Part shown: positions 34,058 through 46,989 of the stretch, one piece after another | How the letters are laid out: every line of letters begins with the position of its first letter | Numbering within the stretch: position 1 is the first letter of the stretch | Source of the DNA: Calamus simplicifolius | Taxonomy: Eukaryota; Streptophyta; Magnoliopsida; Arecales; Arecaceae | Reading direction: 5' to 3' | Length of the DNA stretch: 64,000 nucleotides | Assembly (NCBI GenBank): GCA_900491605.1 | Contig: UESW01003901.1 | Span: 1,258,835-1,322,834 of the forward strand | Notes under the pieces: generated by a model | Databases searched by the model: none | The model's input: only the letters and a program-made list of their open reading frames with translations | Told to the model about the DNA's origin: nothing | Made by a program: the position numbers and the translations under genes

Positions 34058-36459
34058 ATGGCGAGCATTCCAAAGGCAACCCTGAGCTCCGACGACGCCC
34101 GGGCAATCCCCCTCGTGGGGTTGGGCACCGCCAGCATCCCAGTCGAGCCGGAGAAAATAAAGCCCGCCGTCCTTCAGGCCATCGAGCTGGGCTATCGCCA
34201 TTTCGACACCGCTTCCCTCTACCAATCGGAGCAGTACCTCGGAGATGCCATCGCCGAAGCCTTGCAGCGGGGCCTCGTCGAATCCCGCAGCGAGCTCTTC
34301 GTCACCTCCAAGCTCTGGTCCAGCGATGCCCACCGTGACCTCGTCCTCCCAGCCCTCCAGAAGAGCCTCCGGTACTCACTAGAACGAACACCCTCCCGTT
34401 TCTACTCTACATTCCCTCCCGTTTCTTCATCTTGTGTAATAATTCGATTGTAGCCACAGAATGTCCATATATTTTGACAGGATCGATACATAACTTTAAA
34501 GCAGTCTTCATGTACTATTATAATGCTATGAATATCTCTAACCCTGCTTTGCTGATCTTTTTTTTTTTTTTCTTGTACATATGTGCTCCTTTGACATTGC
34601 TGTTTGTGGTGTAGAAATCTTCAGTTGGATTACCTTGATCTCTATTTAATTCATTGGCCTATGAGCTTAAAGCCTGGAGCTAGCAGTTTTCCCATAAAGG
34701 AGGAAGACATTGTTCCCTTGGACTTGATTTCTGTTTGGCAAGCCATGGAGGAGTGCCAGAATCTTGGCTTGGCGAAGTCCATTGGGGTCAGCAATTTCTC
34801 ACAAAAGAAATTGGAAGAGTTGCTTGCATTTGCGAAAATACCTCCTGCTGTCAACCAGGTTTGTTGATCGTTGCTTTGTAGTGTTTAAGATTTTTGTGTA
34901 GAAGATGTAAGATATAGCCTATTTTGTAGTTGGAGGTGAATCCACTCTGGCAGCAGAAGAAGATAAGGAAGTTCTGCAAGGATAAGGGCATACATGTAAC
35001 TGGTTGCACTCCCTTAGGAGGCCAAGATTTACAAGGGAGCAAGAATCAGGTGTTGGAGACTGAAGTTCTCCAAGAGATAGCTAAGACCAAGGGGAAGACT
35101 GTGGCTCAGGTAGAATCAAATCCTCATCTTCCTTGGCTTTAATTGGTCTGCATGTTTTGATTCACCATTCTTCAGACTCAAATCAACTGATTGGTACTGT
35201 TAACTTTTTCTTATAACCAAGGAAAAAAAAATATTGTTATAGGCTTATAGGTTCTTTAATGTTCTGTTTTAGACATGTATCATAGTGAGTCCCATGATTT
35301 TGTTTACCGAAAGTCATCCATTTTCAACATCGTAGTCTATTTAATGTTGCATGCTATATATGAAATATTTCTCGTCCAAGCCTTTTCCCATCAAATAGAG
35401 GGTCCATGCAGAGCACAACTAATTTGAGAAGGTGGCTGAAAATATATCCAGTATAAATCAAATATCAGTATATCCATATCTGTGTTCATTTCTTTTTTAT
35501 TAAATACCAATGTGAATAAGGATAGGAGTTAGTATGTCCATATCTATGTTCATTTTTTTTTTAATAAATACCAAAGTCAAATTTAATAATTACCAAATCA
35601 AATATACCACTAAGTGGCTACCTATTTTCTTTAAGAGTTCATTGGTGTTATATAAGTTAAATAGGATTTTAAGCAAGTTTGATATTTGGATATGGATTGA
35701 ATAATAATATATTTATATTTGTATTTGTTTTCTTTGACGGGTATGGGTACAGATATTAACATTAGTCTAATGCTCAAATTTATATCATATCTAGATAAAT
35801 TTAGATATAAAAATGTATCTAGACATATATTATCTAGTTCACTTTCACTTCTATTGGAAAGTACTAGCTAACTGATTATATGGCTGTTATCAAGAGATGA
35901 ATAGTCTAAATTGGTGCCACTAAGGCTAATTTAGGTGAGAGGCATATATAAGAATTGTGTAGAAGTATAATACTAGGTGGATAAGGAGATGTACTTATTT
36001 TTATAATTTTAGATTAAGCATTCAAAAGCTATCCTTCAAAATCTCCCTAAACTTGCAAAGAGTCTAAATGAGGTGATAAAATGATCTCTTTTGATATAGC
36101 ATGTCCTGTTTCTTTTTTGTATAGAGAGAATCATGTTCATATCAAAAATACACATAAGCCAAAGAGCCAAAATGCAAAGCACTTCCATAAACTTTAAGCT
36201 GTTTTTTTTTAATTTTTTCTAAATCCTTCTTCTTTACTATGGCTTGACTTAAATTTTTCTTCAGGTTGCCTTACGATGGTTATACGAGCAAGGGGTGAGC
36301 ATAGTAGTGAAAAGCTATAACAAGGAAAGGCTCAAGCAGAACATTGATATCTTTGATTGGGAATTAAGTGACGAAGAACATGAGAAAATTAGCCAAATTC
36401 CGCAACAAAAGAAATATTCGTTACTGACTGTGCTCTCCAATGATCAGTCGAGTAAGTGA
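34058..36459 (+). CDS. NADPH-dependent aldo-keto reductase, copy C, C-terminally shortened
   Basis: Exons 34058-34371, 34615-34858, 34930-35109 and 36265-36459, 933 bp and 310 residues. The catalytic Asp50, Tyr55, Lys85 and His118 and the splice sites are the same as in copy A. Differences seen include Asn8 to Thr and a His-Gln-Lys to His-Glu-Lys change in exon 4. Near 36456 a single base is missing relative to A (AAGCTGAG against AAGTGAG), which creates TGA at 36457-36459 and removes the last 12 residues of A's protein. The barrel core is complete; the C-terminal tail of AKRs helps shape the substrate pocket, so activity or specificity could differ (family knowledge plus inference). Confidence 0.88.
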
Positions 36460-36954
36460 GTAGCCTTTCAGAGTTCGATATCCTTGATGAGTAATCAACC
36501 AAGATTCCTTGATGAGCAATAAAGCAAAGGTGTTGGATGATTCTAGAATAAATTATAATTACATTTCCAGAGACAAATGATGAGCAATAAAGCAAAGGTG
36601 TTGGATGATTCTATAATAAATTATAATTACATTCCAAAGACAAATGATTATATCTATTAATCTTTTGGTTTTATATTTTTTTCTCCGTGGTTGGTTATAT
36701 ATTTTTTGCTCTTGGCTAATGCAACCCTAAATTATACTCCTTTGTCTTCTACGTGTGGTTACCATACGGATTAAACAAGTTCCTTTTTTCCTTTTCTAAT
36801 TAATAAACAACAGGTGATGTGTACTTAAGCATACAAATTGGAGCAGCAATAAATTTATAGAAACCAACACTAGAGGTACATGGAGAGAGGCTCAGGGAGT
36901 ATATACATTAGACTGAACTTTCATTGACTAAGCCTAAAAATCTAATAATGCATT
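36460..36954. other. AKR C downstream flank; no gene seen
   Basis: Contains the tandemly duplicated 3' UTR unit with AATAAA motifs, as in copy A, then AT-rich DNA up to the TRIM. Confidence 0.6.
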
Positions 36955-36959
36955 GGGGT

Positions 36960-39079
36960 TGTAACACCCCATTGGATGGAAAAAAAGTTTATATGCTTAT
37001 AACTCAACGCCATTGCTATTCATTAACTTTCACTCGATTTTTTGGACCACATAGTTTTGGCTCACTAGCGAGTTAATTGGATCAGCAAGTGGACTTGGAC
37101 ATTACAAATGATATCAAAATCGATCCAGTCTGTGAAAGTTGGTTGGCATCAGAAAAAGGTTACCCATGGGATGATGGGACTCAGTTGGTGGGCAAAAAAA
37201 AAGACTACTCATGGGATGTGTGATAGAGTGTTGCCATGGTGTGAAGCCATCCTTGCAGCACAATGACTCGAGTCGAAGTAAATTCTAGCTAGCTTATGGC
37301 ATGTGACGAGAACGTTGCATTATAAGGAACGTATATTGTAATACTCCAAAATAGTCCCATATCGGATGGAAAAAAAATATTATGTGCTTATGCTTAAGTT
37401 TACCCGGCTTGGTAATGAGTTAGTTGGACTAGCAGGTGAGCTTGGGGTATTATAAATGGTATCAGAGCTCAGAGCTGACCCAGTGTGCGAAAGTTGGTGG
37501 TATGAGGAAAGGGCTACCCATTGGATGATGATAGAGTTTTCTCATGTTGTGGAGCCACTCTTGCAGTACGTGGCGTGTAACGGGAATGCTGCATTATAAA
37601 GGAGAGATTGTAATGCACCAAAAATAGTCTCATATCGGATAGGAAAGAAATATGTTATGTGCTTATAACTCAAGTTTATCTGCTACCAATTAACTTTTAC
37701 TCAAGTTTTTTGGTCACATAAATTTAGTTCTCTAACGAGTTAATTGGATCAGCAAGTAGGGCTTGAGGCATTATAAGTTATATTAGAGAAGACCCGAGTG
37801 TGCAAAAGTTGGTGGATATAAGGAAAGGGCTACCCATAGGACAGTGGTAGAGTCCCCCATGGCATGGAGCCATCTTTGCAGCACTAACTACCTAGCTCAG
37901 GGTAGATCCTGTCTAACCTGTGGCATGCGACGAGGATGTCATATTATAAGAAGTGAAGATTGTAGCACTTCAAAATAGTTCTGCATTGGATAAAAAGAAA
38001 AGTGTTATATGCTTATAACTCAAGTCTACCTACTACCTAATGAGGGGTAAAATCATTGTGTTATTGATCACTCACATCAGCGATGAGGTCATGCCCAATC
38101 CAAACACCCTGCTTGCCGGCTGGCAGTTGGAGTGACATTCTAGCGACAAGGTCAAATCAGCTTTGATGAGGTCGGGTCACCCTGACAACCCGAGCTATCC
38201 TTATGCTTCAGCCATCTGAGCCGAGTTATCCTTATTCCTCGGTAACCCGAGCTATCCTTATGCTTCGGCCATCTGAGCCGAGCTATCCTTATTCCTCGGT
38301 AACCCGAGCTATCCTTATGCTTCGGCCATCTGAGCCGAGCTATCCTTATACTTCTGTCGTCTGAGCGAACCATTTTACACTTTGAAAAATCAAGCTATTC
38401 CTTATCTAGGCCAGCCACGACATTCAAAATACCTCTGCAAAATCTGGCACGGGAGTCCCTATTCGCTGAAATGGAATAAGATTCCAAACAGAGAATCATA
38501 CCCAGGAGTGGCCTAGAGCCTACGCAATCATGAAATCCCAAGGCATCAACTAGCTCTCCCAGCCGTTGATCCACTAATTGACAAGATACAGATCATACTG
38601 ATCTCGTAACAAACTCGATTCGAATTCATTTCAAATCATAACAACTTTCGGCCCCATGACGTTCCCAGAGAAATCAGGTGATCTTTTATAAATACCACAA
38701 CACTTCAACCTCTCAGGTACGGACAAAAAATTACCTTGTACACTCATTTGGCTTTACGGAATCGATCACTCCATTAGAGCACCGATCGAAAGCTTGGAGG
38801 GAGATTCTTCTGTGAAAAGTCTTCTTCTCATATCTGCATGCTGTGAATCTCTGACTTGCGTCGAGAGTCCTCCGCAGAGGATAACCCCAAGGAAATCCTT
38901 TGTGAGCGCGGACTGTCTTGCAGGTCCCATCCCGAACGTCGAGATCAGTTTGGACCCGGAGTCGGAAGCACACCGAGTCGGAGAACGATTTCCATGGCAA
39001 CACTACCTATTAACTTTTGCTCAAATTTTTAAACTGCTAACGGGTTAATTAGATCAGTAGATGGACTTGAAGCATTACA
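36960..39079 (+). mobile_element. Tandem TRIM, block C, interrupted by a solo LTR
   Basis: Same multi-LTR TRIM as in A and B, TSD GGGGT at 36955-36959 and 39080-39084, primer-binding site TGGTATCAGAGC at 37457-37468. Its fourth LTR is split by the solo LTR at 38038-39002. Confidence 0.78.
38038..39002 (+). mobile_element. Solo LTR (Tat-like) nested in the TRIM, block C
   Basis: Starts TAATGAGGGG, ends GGCAACA, with a perfect target duplication CTACC at 38033-38037 and 39003-39007. Orthologous to 18299-19366 but with fewer internal GAGCTATCCTTAT repeats. Block A has no LTR at this site. Confidence 0.83.
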
Positions 39080-39084
39080 GGGGT

Positions 39085-40670
39085 GCAGGTGAAATCATCG
39101 CTTCATGTTAGAGGCTAGAAAATTTTGTTTGGTAATTCTCACCTAGTTTAGAAAATATATCATATTATATGCATGGCAGCATGGTATTGGCTGATACCAC
39201 CATGGAGGATGCCTTCCTTGAAGTGACCATCCGACAAAATTGTTTATGAGGCATTTTCATCATAGTGTTTTTTTTAAATTAAAAAAATCATTAGGTTCAC
39301 TGTATACATTGAGAATGAAAATTCTCTAGTCCTCCCGTTTACTGTCATGCGGTATGGCTGATGTGGCCTCTTGCTGTGATTGTGACTCTCATATACTGGA
39401 CCATCGTCAACTGCCTTTGGATTGGTGCTCTCTGTGGGAAATTATTTGATGCTGAGGAACAGCACCACATGAGAATTTAATTTTGACAAATTTTGCAGCG
39501 ACACTAGGGGTCTCAATTCCAGAGCATTGTCCAGTTTAGAATAGTGTAATAAAATGAAGAAGGTAATATGTGTCTTGGATTATTATATCTCTCTCCGTCT
39601 TAACTGTATACATTTGGTTTCCCTGTCAAGATGTAATGATCCTTGAATTTGGTTGAGACCATTCTCTGTCCAAAATAAACAATGCAGAACCAACAGAACA
39701 ACATACACAATTTGTTCCAATATGCACTCAGACGCTTCAACAAAATCTGGTCACTCCGCATTGTAACCTAAATTCTGATTGATGGCCCCAAGTCACTCTC
39801 ACAAAATATGTTTATATTTTATAATGTAAGGAAAAAATGTGTATCAACTTTGATCTTTGTATTATCTGTAGCGCGAATGCTTTGAGATTACATCAGAAAT
39901 ACATTAGAATTCTCTCATTGTGTTTTAATATTATTGATTGTTGCGTTGCAGAAACATTAGATGTTGATTTTTACCAAAGCGCAATTAATTTGATCAACTG
40001 ACGAATTTAATCAAGCATATAGTGTTTGAAGTTTAGTAATTATAATAATCCGATTTCAGATACTTGTCTTTGGGAGGGCTTTCATTTTGCAAGACTTCTA
40101 CGAATTCATCCAAATGATGTTTACAAACTAGGGAGAGTCCTGTAAGATAATGATAGTGAGGGATGGTAACAAAACGGAATGAAGAAAGTCACAGAAGAAA
40201 GCACTATATCATATTTATATCTAGTAAAAATTTTTTTTATACTTATATTAAATCCATATAAAATTTTGTACGTTTGCATCTATAAAAATTACATAATATT
40301 CACACACATATATATCCTTTACTCATATCCGCTTTGTAACAATTATCCTTGATTTCATTTCATTTTTTGTAGTTTTTTACTTTTATTTTTTAAAATGTTA
40401 ATTTCAGGCCTATGCTTTGGATTGTCTTTTTCTTTTGTGCTCTGGATTTTCTTTTATTCCTTCTAATTCTAGGCCGATCAAATTGAGAAGCATAAAAAAA
40501 TTTATTATTTAATTTATACAATTTTTACTAAAAATTTAAAATTATATTAATAAATAAAATAATTAATTAAATTTAATAAAGAATTTTGATATGCATACTT
40601 ATTTCGTATTCATGATAAATATTGCTAGTGTGCCGAAATCCAAATTTTTTAAAATAAAAAAAATGAATGC
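39085..40670. other. Intergenic, no gene seen (block C)
   Basis: AT-rich DNA collinear with 19449-20984. It retains two short segments that are each missing from A or B, so C looks closest to the ancestral state. Confidence 0.6.
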
Positions 40671-41442
40671 TGTTGATGCCGAGTCACCTTCCTTGAACGT
40701 CGGGAAGACGGAGAACTCCCTCGCCGGGTTCCTGCAAAAAAGTTCCCGAAGACCGGATGCTCCGGTGGGGACCCTCCGACGCTCAAGTCAATCACTCGGG
40801 AACAGACAAGAGATTGCTAGCAGAAGAAAGCTAGAGAATTAGGGTTCCGAGGGCCTTCCCACATTGTAAGTGTGGGCCTTTATACCTGCTCAAAGATCTT
40901 CCTCTCTCATGCTTCCAGAAGGTTTATGATTTCGAGATACTGCTATCCGATAATGGACAAAAGGGCAAGGCTAATAGTAACGGATCATGGGCGTGTCAGA
41001 GGTGTCCTGCCTCATTTGCCACCTGCCAGTACGACATTATGTGTGTTAGATGGCTATGGTTGCACCTGGCGCGCGCCGTCATGAGGTATGGCCACATGCA
41101 GCCGTAGACGAGTGGTGGATCGTATGCCGTAACGAGGCATGGCTACACACTGTTACAGGCGCGTAGCGAGCCATACGCCTTAATGGGACATGGCGATGCA
41201 CTAAAGCAGGCGAGTGGCGGGCCATGTGGACGTGCTAGGTGGCTCGTGGCTATAAGCTACTGGTCCCAAGGGCCAGACCATGACTAGAGCCTAAGGCCGA
41301 GGCTCGAGACTGAAGCTCGAGGCCGAAGGGGGCTTCGAAGGTTGAAGATGCCTCGGAGGCCGAAGGGGGCTTCGGAGGCCGAGGCGGGACTCCGTCAGTC
41401 CCCTTTACCGTTAACCTTGACGGTGCTGGATCAGCCATATCA
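40671..41442 (-). repeat. 3' LTR of the Tat/Retand element
   Basis: 772 bp, TGTTGATGCCGAG...GCCATATCA. Much more like the block B LTR (20985-21756) than like the element's own other LTR. Confidence 0.88.
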
Positions 41443-41462
41443 GATGCCCCCTCGCCCCTAAG
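41443..41462 (-). other. Polypurine tract (- strand)
   Basis: GATGCCCCCTCGCCCCTAAG on the + strand reads as a G-rich purine tract directly before the 3' LTR on the - strand. Confidence 0.8.
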
Positions 41463-41995
41463 ACGAAGTGGGCCCACCTCCGCAAGGCGAAAGGGGTGTT
41501 ACCTCCTTAATGGCTGATCCCTGTCCACTGCTAACTGCTCTCGGACACGTGCCTTCAGATGCTGCGATAACTTAGTGCGGGTGACTTGGGGAATGTAAAG
41601 TGGCAGTCGAGGCTGTCCGTCCGATACGCAGGGATCATTCCTAAGACTGGGCTATCCTCTCGAAACTCACGGAAAGCGGCCGCCATCGTTGCTATCATGA
41701 CACTGACGTCAGCGGGGTCCCATCATTGGCCGGAGGCGCATCGTTCCATGCGCCGGGCACTTGCCGAGGTGGCCTAGCCTATAGCGAGAGCCCGCGTGGC
41801 TAGCTGAATGAGGCGGGATGATTTGAAACCCGATAAAACCCGGGCGAGGGCTGAATCTCATCATTTTGCTTCATCTGTCATCGTTCTCCCCTGGCTTTCG
41901 TCTTTCGGCAACCTGAGACCAGTCTCCGCCATTTTTCTGCTACAAGTTAGCCTTCCATCCCTTTTAGCCCTTTTTCTTCCTTCTTAACCTCCTCC

Positions 41996-44190
41996 ATGGC
42001 CTCCTCTCCTTCTTGGACCTCTTCTGCTCCTTCTGACGACCATATTTCTCCCTCGAGGCTTCGTGCCTCTCCATCTCCCTCTCCTTCATGGTCCTCCGAT
42101 CCGGAGGACCGCCTTCCTCTCGCCCAGCGGCCGGTCATCGGCTGGGCTCCCGCGAGGAGACGCCGGCGGCGGTCGGCCAAGCCCCATCGGGGAGGCGCCA
42201 GGCGGCGGCCGGCACCTCTTCGAGGGCGAGGGCGGAATCCCCGACGGGGACCGCCTCCACTGTAACGGGCCAAGGCTTGGCAAACATTAGGGTCCGTTAC
42301 CAGGTACCCCGAGATGTCGGGCTCTTCCTTTCGACCCCCAATGATAGGGTGGTCTCCTCTCGGCCCGGTAGAGTGGCCGTTTATGAGATATCCCTTAGGT
42401 TAGGTCTTCGTCTACCCTTTCATCCTTTTTTATCAACCTTTTGGACTATTACTCCTTGACTCCTACTCAGCTGGTCCCGAACTCCCTTCGGACCGTTTGT
42501 GCTTTTCTTATCCTTTGCCACCACCTCCAAATCACCCCCCGACTCTCCCTCTTCCGTTGTTTTTACACCCTCAGGCAACAGAGGGGTTAGTGGCTGTTCC
42601 AGCCCCGACCCGGTCGCATCCTCAAATTACTTCTCCCCTCCTCGGTCAAGGGATGGAAATCCGTTTCTTTTTTGTTGACCTTAATCAAGTCAAGCCCCAG
42701 TGGGGGGATCCCGACCTCCGACCCAACATGAACTCCACTATCCTTCCAGGAGATAAAGAAGTGCTGGGGCAACTGTTGACTGCCGACATCCCCAAATATA
42801 ACTTGCTTCTGTTAGAGCACAACCTCCGGCTGGCAGGCCTCACCACCCAAAGCGATGAGTAATAGGCGTCCCAATACTTAGCCAAACTTCTTTTTCTTCT
42901 TCTCTTTTTTCCTTTTCTTTTTTTTATTATTAACTCCAGCCGACGTTGCGCAGCGATGAAGCCTCCGATCGCCATGCTCAGGAAGGCCGCGGCCAAGAGG
43001 ATGAGGGCCCAGGGTGGCCCGAGAGAGGGGCAGCAGGCGCCGGCCCCTAAGCGCCTTACGGTATGGGTATCCCGACCGTTCGTGCACAGAGAGTCCCCAT
43101 CAGCTCCGAAGGTAGACCTGACGGCCGACACCCCACCGGAGGGGCAGTGGCTGAGGGGGCGACGACGGAGGAGCCGGCGATGATGGGGGAGCCGGCAGCG
43201 ATGGAGGAGCCCCAAGTTCCCCACGAACCAACCCCAGCCGAGGCAGAAAGGAGCTGGGGGGAGGGACCATCAGGGGCAGCGAGCCCGCCCCCCGAGCAGA
43301 CGCCAGCGAGCAGCCCTCCCGTGCCGAGCCAGAGCACGTCGAAAACGCTGAGGGGAGCAGGGCTGGGCCGACCCCCTACGGGTTCTCTTTGATGAACGAC
43401 GGGCGCCGGGCAAAAGGGCTTATATCCCAAATCATACAGCCCGACTTCCAGGAGGAGCTCCGGACTCTGGGGGTGAGCAGGTTCTTCCGGGAGGCCTTCT
43501 TAGCCCTGGTTCGGGTAAGTTACCTTCTTTGCCCTTGCATTGAAATTTCTTATAGTTTTCCTGGCTGACATTTCGGGCACAGGTGACGAACTCCCTGGTG
43601 CTCACTCGGAGGCCCTCAGCGAAGGGGAGGCTATCGTCCGCCAAATCCAACAGGATGCCGAGGATGCCCAGGCCTGGGCTGAAGTTGTGAGAAGGCTCTG
43701 GAATCGGCGAGGACTGCCTGAGCCAACGAAATAAAGGAGGCCGAGCGCTGGCAGAGGCTGAAGCCAACCGATGCGGGCAGCACTCACCCAGTTCACCGGC
43801 CGAGGGCGCTATCGAGGCCCGCAACCTCCATATCGCCGAGCTGAACTCGGTCATCCGGGCGGCCGAGGATAGGGCCAAGCATGCCGAGGAGGAAGTGGAG
43901 CACGCTAAGGAGGCAGAGAGGTGGCCACCTCTCTAGTCGCAGAGAAGGAGGCCAAGGTTGTCGAGGTGGAGGCCGCCGTGAGGCTAGGGCTGCCGCTGTG
44001 GAGGAATTCAAGGCATCGGAGCAGTTCGCCCATGAGCTGGTTGAGGCTAATATGGATTCCTACATCCATGGGTTCGTGATGCCAAAGAAAAGGTGGCCCG
44101 AGTTTTGAACCTCCCTCAGACCATGGACATCGAGCCAAACCAAGAGTCCGAGGAGGCCTTAGATGGCGAGCCCGCGCCGAACCTTGACCT
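41996..44190 (+). pseudogene. Tat/Retand antisense ORF (aORF), block C copy, broken
   Basis: Same organisation as the block B copy. It has a Ser/Pro-rich N-terminus, ARYQVPRDVGLFLSTP-type and GLRLPFHPFL segments of the PF04195-like domain, then GMEIRFFFVDLNQVKPQWGD and DKEVLGQLLTADIPKYNLLL. A 68-bp intron (43515-43582) is followed by a coiled coil with FKASEQFAHELVEAN. Single-base indels break the frame at several points (for example around 42170, 43690 and 43980). It differs from B's disabling mutations in part, so both copies decayed after duplication. The function of aORF proteins in Tat elements is unknown. Confidence 0.75.
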
Positions 44191-44504
44191 TGTAGTTCTT
44201 TTACTTTATTTTTTGTATCAAGTCCGACTCGGTCGACATTTTGTAAACACTTCATTAATGAAACTGTTTCTATCCAATAACGTCTCATTTATGAGTTCTT
44301 GGGTTACTGACATGGGACCCTTAGGGGCTTCGTCGACACCGAGGGGCAGCTTCTCCCCATTCATGAGCGACTTAGCCGTGCAGGACCGAACCCCTAGGAG
44401 AGCCAAGGTCGGACCTGGGGCCGCGTCTGCCCCAAGGATTCGGACCTTTGGGGACCGATGGAGCATCAGCCTTGGAGTGCCGTGGAAAACTCGGGCTTCT
44501 TTGA

Positions 44505-45045
44505 GAGCCGGTGGTACATCGATGTGCCAATGGTACACTGGGCTTTTCATGCCGAGCTGGCCTCGGGCTTTTTGAATTCAATGGTATATCAGGTCTTCAG
44601 TGCCAATGGTACATTGGACTTTTNCGGGTCTTCGTTGCCAATGGTATATTGGGCTTTTTGTTGAGAGCTGATGGTACATCGGTCTGCCAGTGGTACATTG
44701 GGCTTTCCATGCCGAGTCTGGCCTTGGGCTTTTTTTGAATCCGATGGTACATCGGGTCTTCGTTGCCAATGGTACATTATGCTTTTTTTTAAGAGCGATG
44801 GTACATCGGTCTGCCAGTGGTACACTGGGCTTTCCATGCCGAGTCTGGCCTCGGGCTTTTTTGAATCCGATGGTACATCGGGTCTTCGATTCCAATGGTA
44901 CATTGGGCTTTTTGTTGAGAGCCGATGGTACATCGATCTGCCAGTGGTACACTGGGCTTTCCATGCCGAGCCTGGCCTCGACTTTTTTGAATCTGATGGT
45001 ACATCGGGTCTTCGATGCTAATGGTACATTGAGCTTTTTTGTTGA
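44505..45045. repeat. Minisatellite downstream of aORF, block C, containing an N
   Basis: Units of ~55 bp (ATCCGATGGTACATCGGG, CCAATGGTACATTGG). The only ambiguous base of the window is the N at 44624, inside this array, so the copy number here may be misassembled. Confidence 0.85.
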
Positions 45046-45179
45046 GAAGCTGAGATGCTTAAACCTCTGTTTATTAGTTTCAAGCGCGGGCGGGAGCCCC
45101 AAGAATACAATCGCAAAATTTTACATAAAGAAAGAGTATGCTACTGATAATACCGACGGAGGTTATCGGCATTCTACGT

Positions 45180-46350
45180 CCGCGGGAGCGTCTTTTCGTC
45201 CAGCTCTTCTATTTTGTACGCTCCGTGGCGGAGTGCCTTGGTGATCTGAAGGGTCCTTCCAAGTTCGGTGCTAGCTTGCCCCCTTCCGTCGGTTTTGAGA
45301 TTTCAGCTCGACGAAGAACGAGGTCTCCCGGCAAGGTCCTTGGGCGAACACGAGCGTTGTAATATCTAGCCGCTCGTTGTCAGTAGGCTGCCATTCGGAG
45401 TCGCGTTCGGTCCCGTTCCTCTTCCACCAGGTCAAGGTTGGCTCGCAACTGGTTCGGGTTGTCTTCATCGCTGTAGGCTTCCACTCTAGGGCTCAGGGCA
45501 CCGATTTCTACAGAGATGACTGCTTCGGATCCGAAGACAAGGCTGAAGAAAGTTTCTCCGGTGGGGGCCCAAGGCGTTGTGGTAGGCCCATAGCACATTG
45601 TGGAGCTCCTCCACCCATCGTCCTTTGCAGTCATCTAGCCGAGCTCTCAGTCCTTGGAGAATGATGCGGTTGGTCACCTCGGCCGCTCCGTTAGTCTAAG
45701 GATGCCCTGCAGAGGTGAACCGCTAATGGATGCCGAGCTCGGTGCAAATCCTCGGAAGGGTGCGTTATCGAACTGCCGACCGTTGTCAGTGACCAGATAT
45801 GCGGCAGCCCGAACCGGCATATTATAGACTTCCAAAAGAAAGCCCTCACCTTGCCCTCGGTGATCTTGGCAAGTGCCTCAGCCTCGATCCATTTGGTGAA
45901 GTGATCGACAGCCACCAGCAGGAATTTACGCTGGTCGGATGCAGGAGGGAATGGCCCCAAGATGTCCATCCCCCACTGGGCGAAGGGCCAAGGTGCTGCC
46001 AGTGGGGTCAGCTGAGATGTCGGCTGCCGCTAGATGTTGGCATGGCGCTGGCAGCTATCACACTTCTTGACAAGCTCAGCCGTGTCCTCCCTCATGGTTA
46101 GCCAATAATACCCCTGTCGAAGGGCCTTGTATGCCAGAGCTCTGCCCCCAGATGACTCCGGCATATGCCTTTATGAATTTCTCGCAATATATAGTCAGCT
46201 TCAGTAGGCCCAACGCACTTGAGGACCGGGTATGAGAATAATCTTCGGTAGATATTCTCATCCATCATCAGGAATTTCGGGGCCCGTCGCCTGAGCAGTC
46301 TGGCCTCGACCGGGTCTTCAGGAGGGTGCCATCGGTCAAGTATCGAATGT
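45180..46350 (-). pseudogene. Integrase of the Tat/Retand element
   Basis: From the N-terminal side: an HHCC-like region (EIHKGICRSHLG), the core start MDILGPFPPASDQRKFLLVAVDHFTKWIEAEA with the first Asp, a TDNG-type block in a shifted frame (~45770), the Glu in NGAAEVTNRIILQGL (~45660), and a C-terminal module with GDLVLRRAE and LEGPFR (~45280). All three catalytic positions can be found, but not in one frame. Confidence 0.85.
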
Positions 46351-46559
46351 AGGCATCCATCTAGGAGGGCTTCTGCTCGATCGGCGGTGCTTCTTCTGCC
46401 GCTGCTTCGATGCTCGGAACTTGCAGATGCTCCACGTACGTCCTTCCTAAGGTCCCGTCGCCGAAGTGGCCAAGCGGGACAGCGCATCAGCACTGGCATT
46501 CTCCGTCCGGGGAATATAGCTGATGCGGAAATATGCAAACGAGAGGCTTGGGATCGCAC

Positions 46560-46950
46560 CTTGTTCAGGTAGCGGGACATAGTTGGGTCTCTAGCCTCGT
46601 ACTCCCCAGCGACCTGCCCGAAGACAAGCTTGAAGTCCGTGAAGGCCCTCAAACGCTCCGCACCAAGCTCCTTGGCTAGCTGCATCCCTGCCAGCAAGGC
46701 TTCATACTCTGCCTGGTTGTTGGTGGCCGGAAGAGGAATCGGAGAGCGTACTCCACCACCTTTCCCTCGGGGCTCGCGAGGATAAGTTCGGCCCCGCTCC
46801 CCTGAGAGTTCACCGCTCCATCCACATGAAGGATCCAGTCTTCTTTCTCCACCCCCTCGGCCGTAGGGGACTGACTCCATGAATGCCTCCAGGTGCAACT
46901 CCTCCGGATGCTCCTCGGCCCAAGTGCACTCAACCAAGAAGTCGGCTAAC
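46560..46950 (-). pseudogene. RNase H of the Tat/Retand element
   Basis: DWILHVDGAVNSQGSGAELIL carries the first catalytic Asp, NNQAEYEALLAGMQLAKELG the Glu, and LRAFTDFKLVFGQVAGEY the next Asp. This is a type I RNase H that would degrade the RNA strand during reverse transcription. One frameshift separates the halves near 46735. Confidence 0.87.
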
Positions 46951-46989
46951 ACTTGGGACTTCATTGCAGGCCTTGGCCGGATGGATAAA

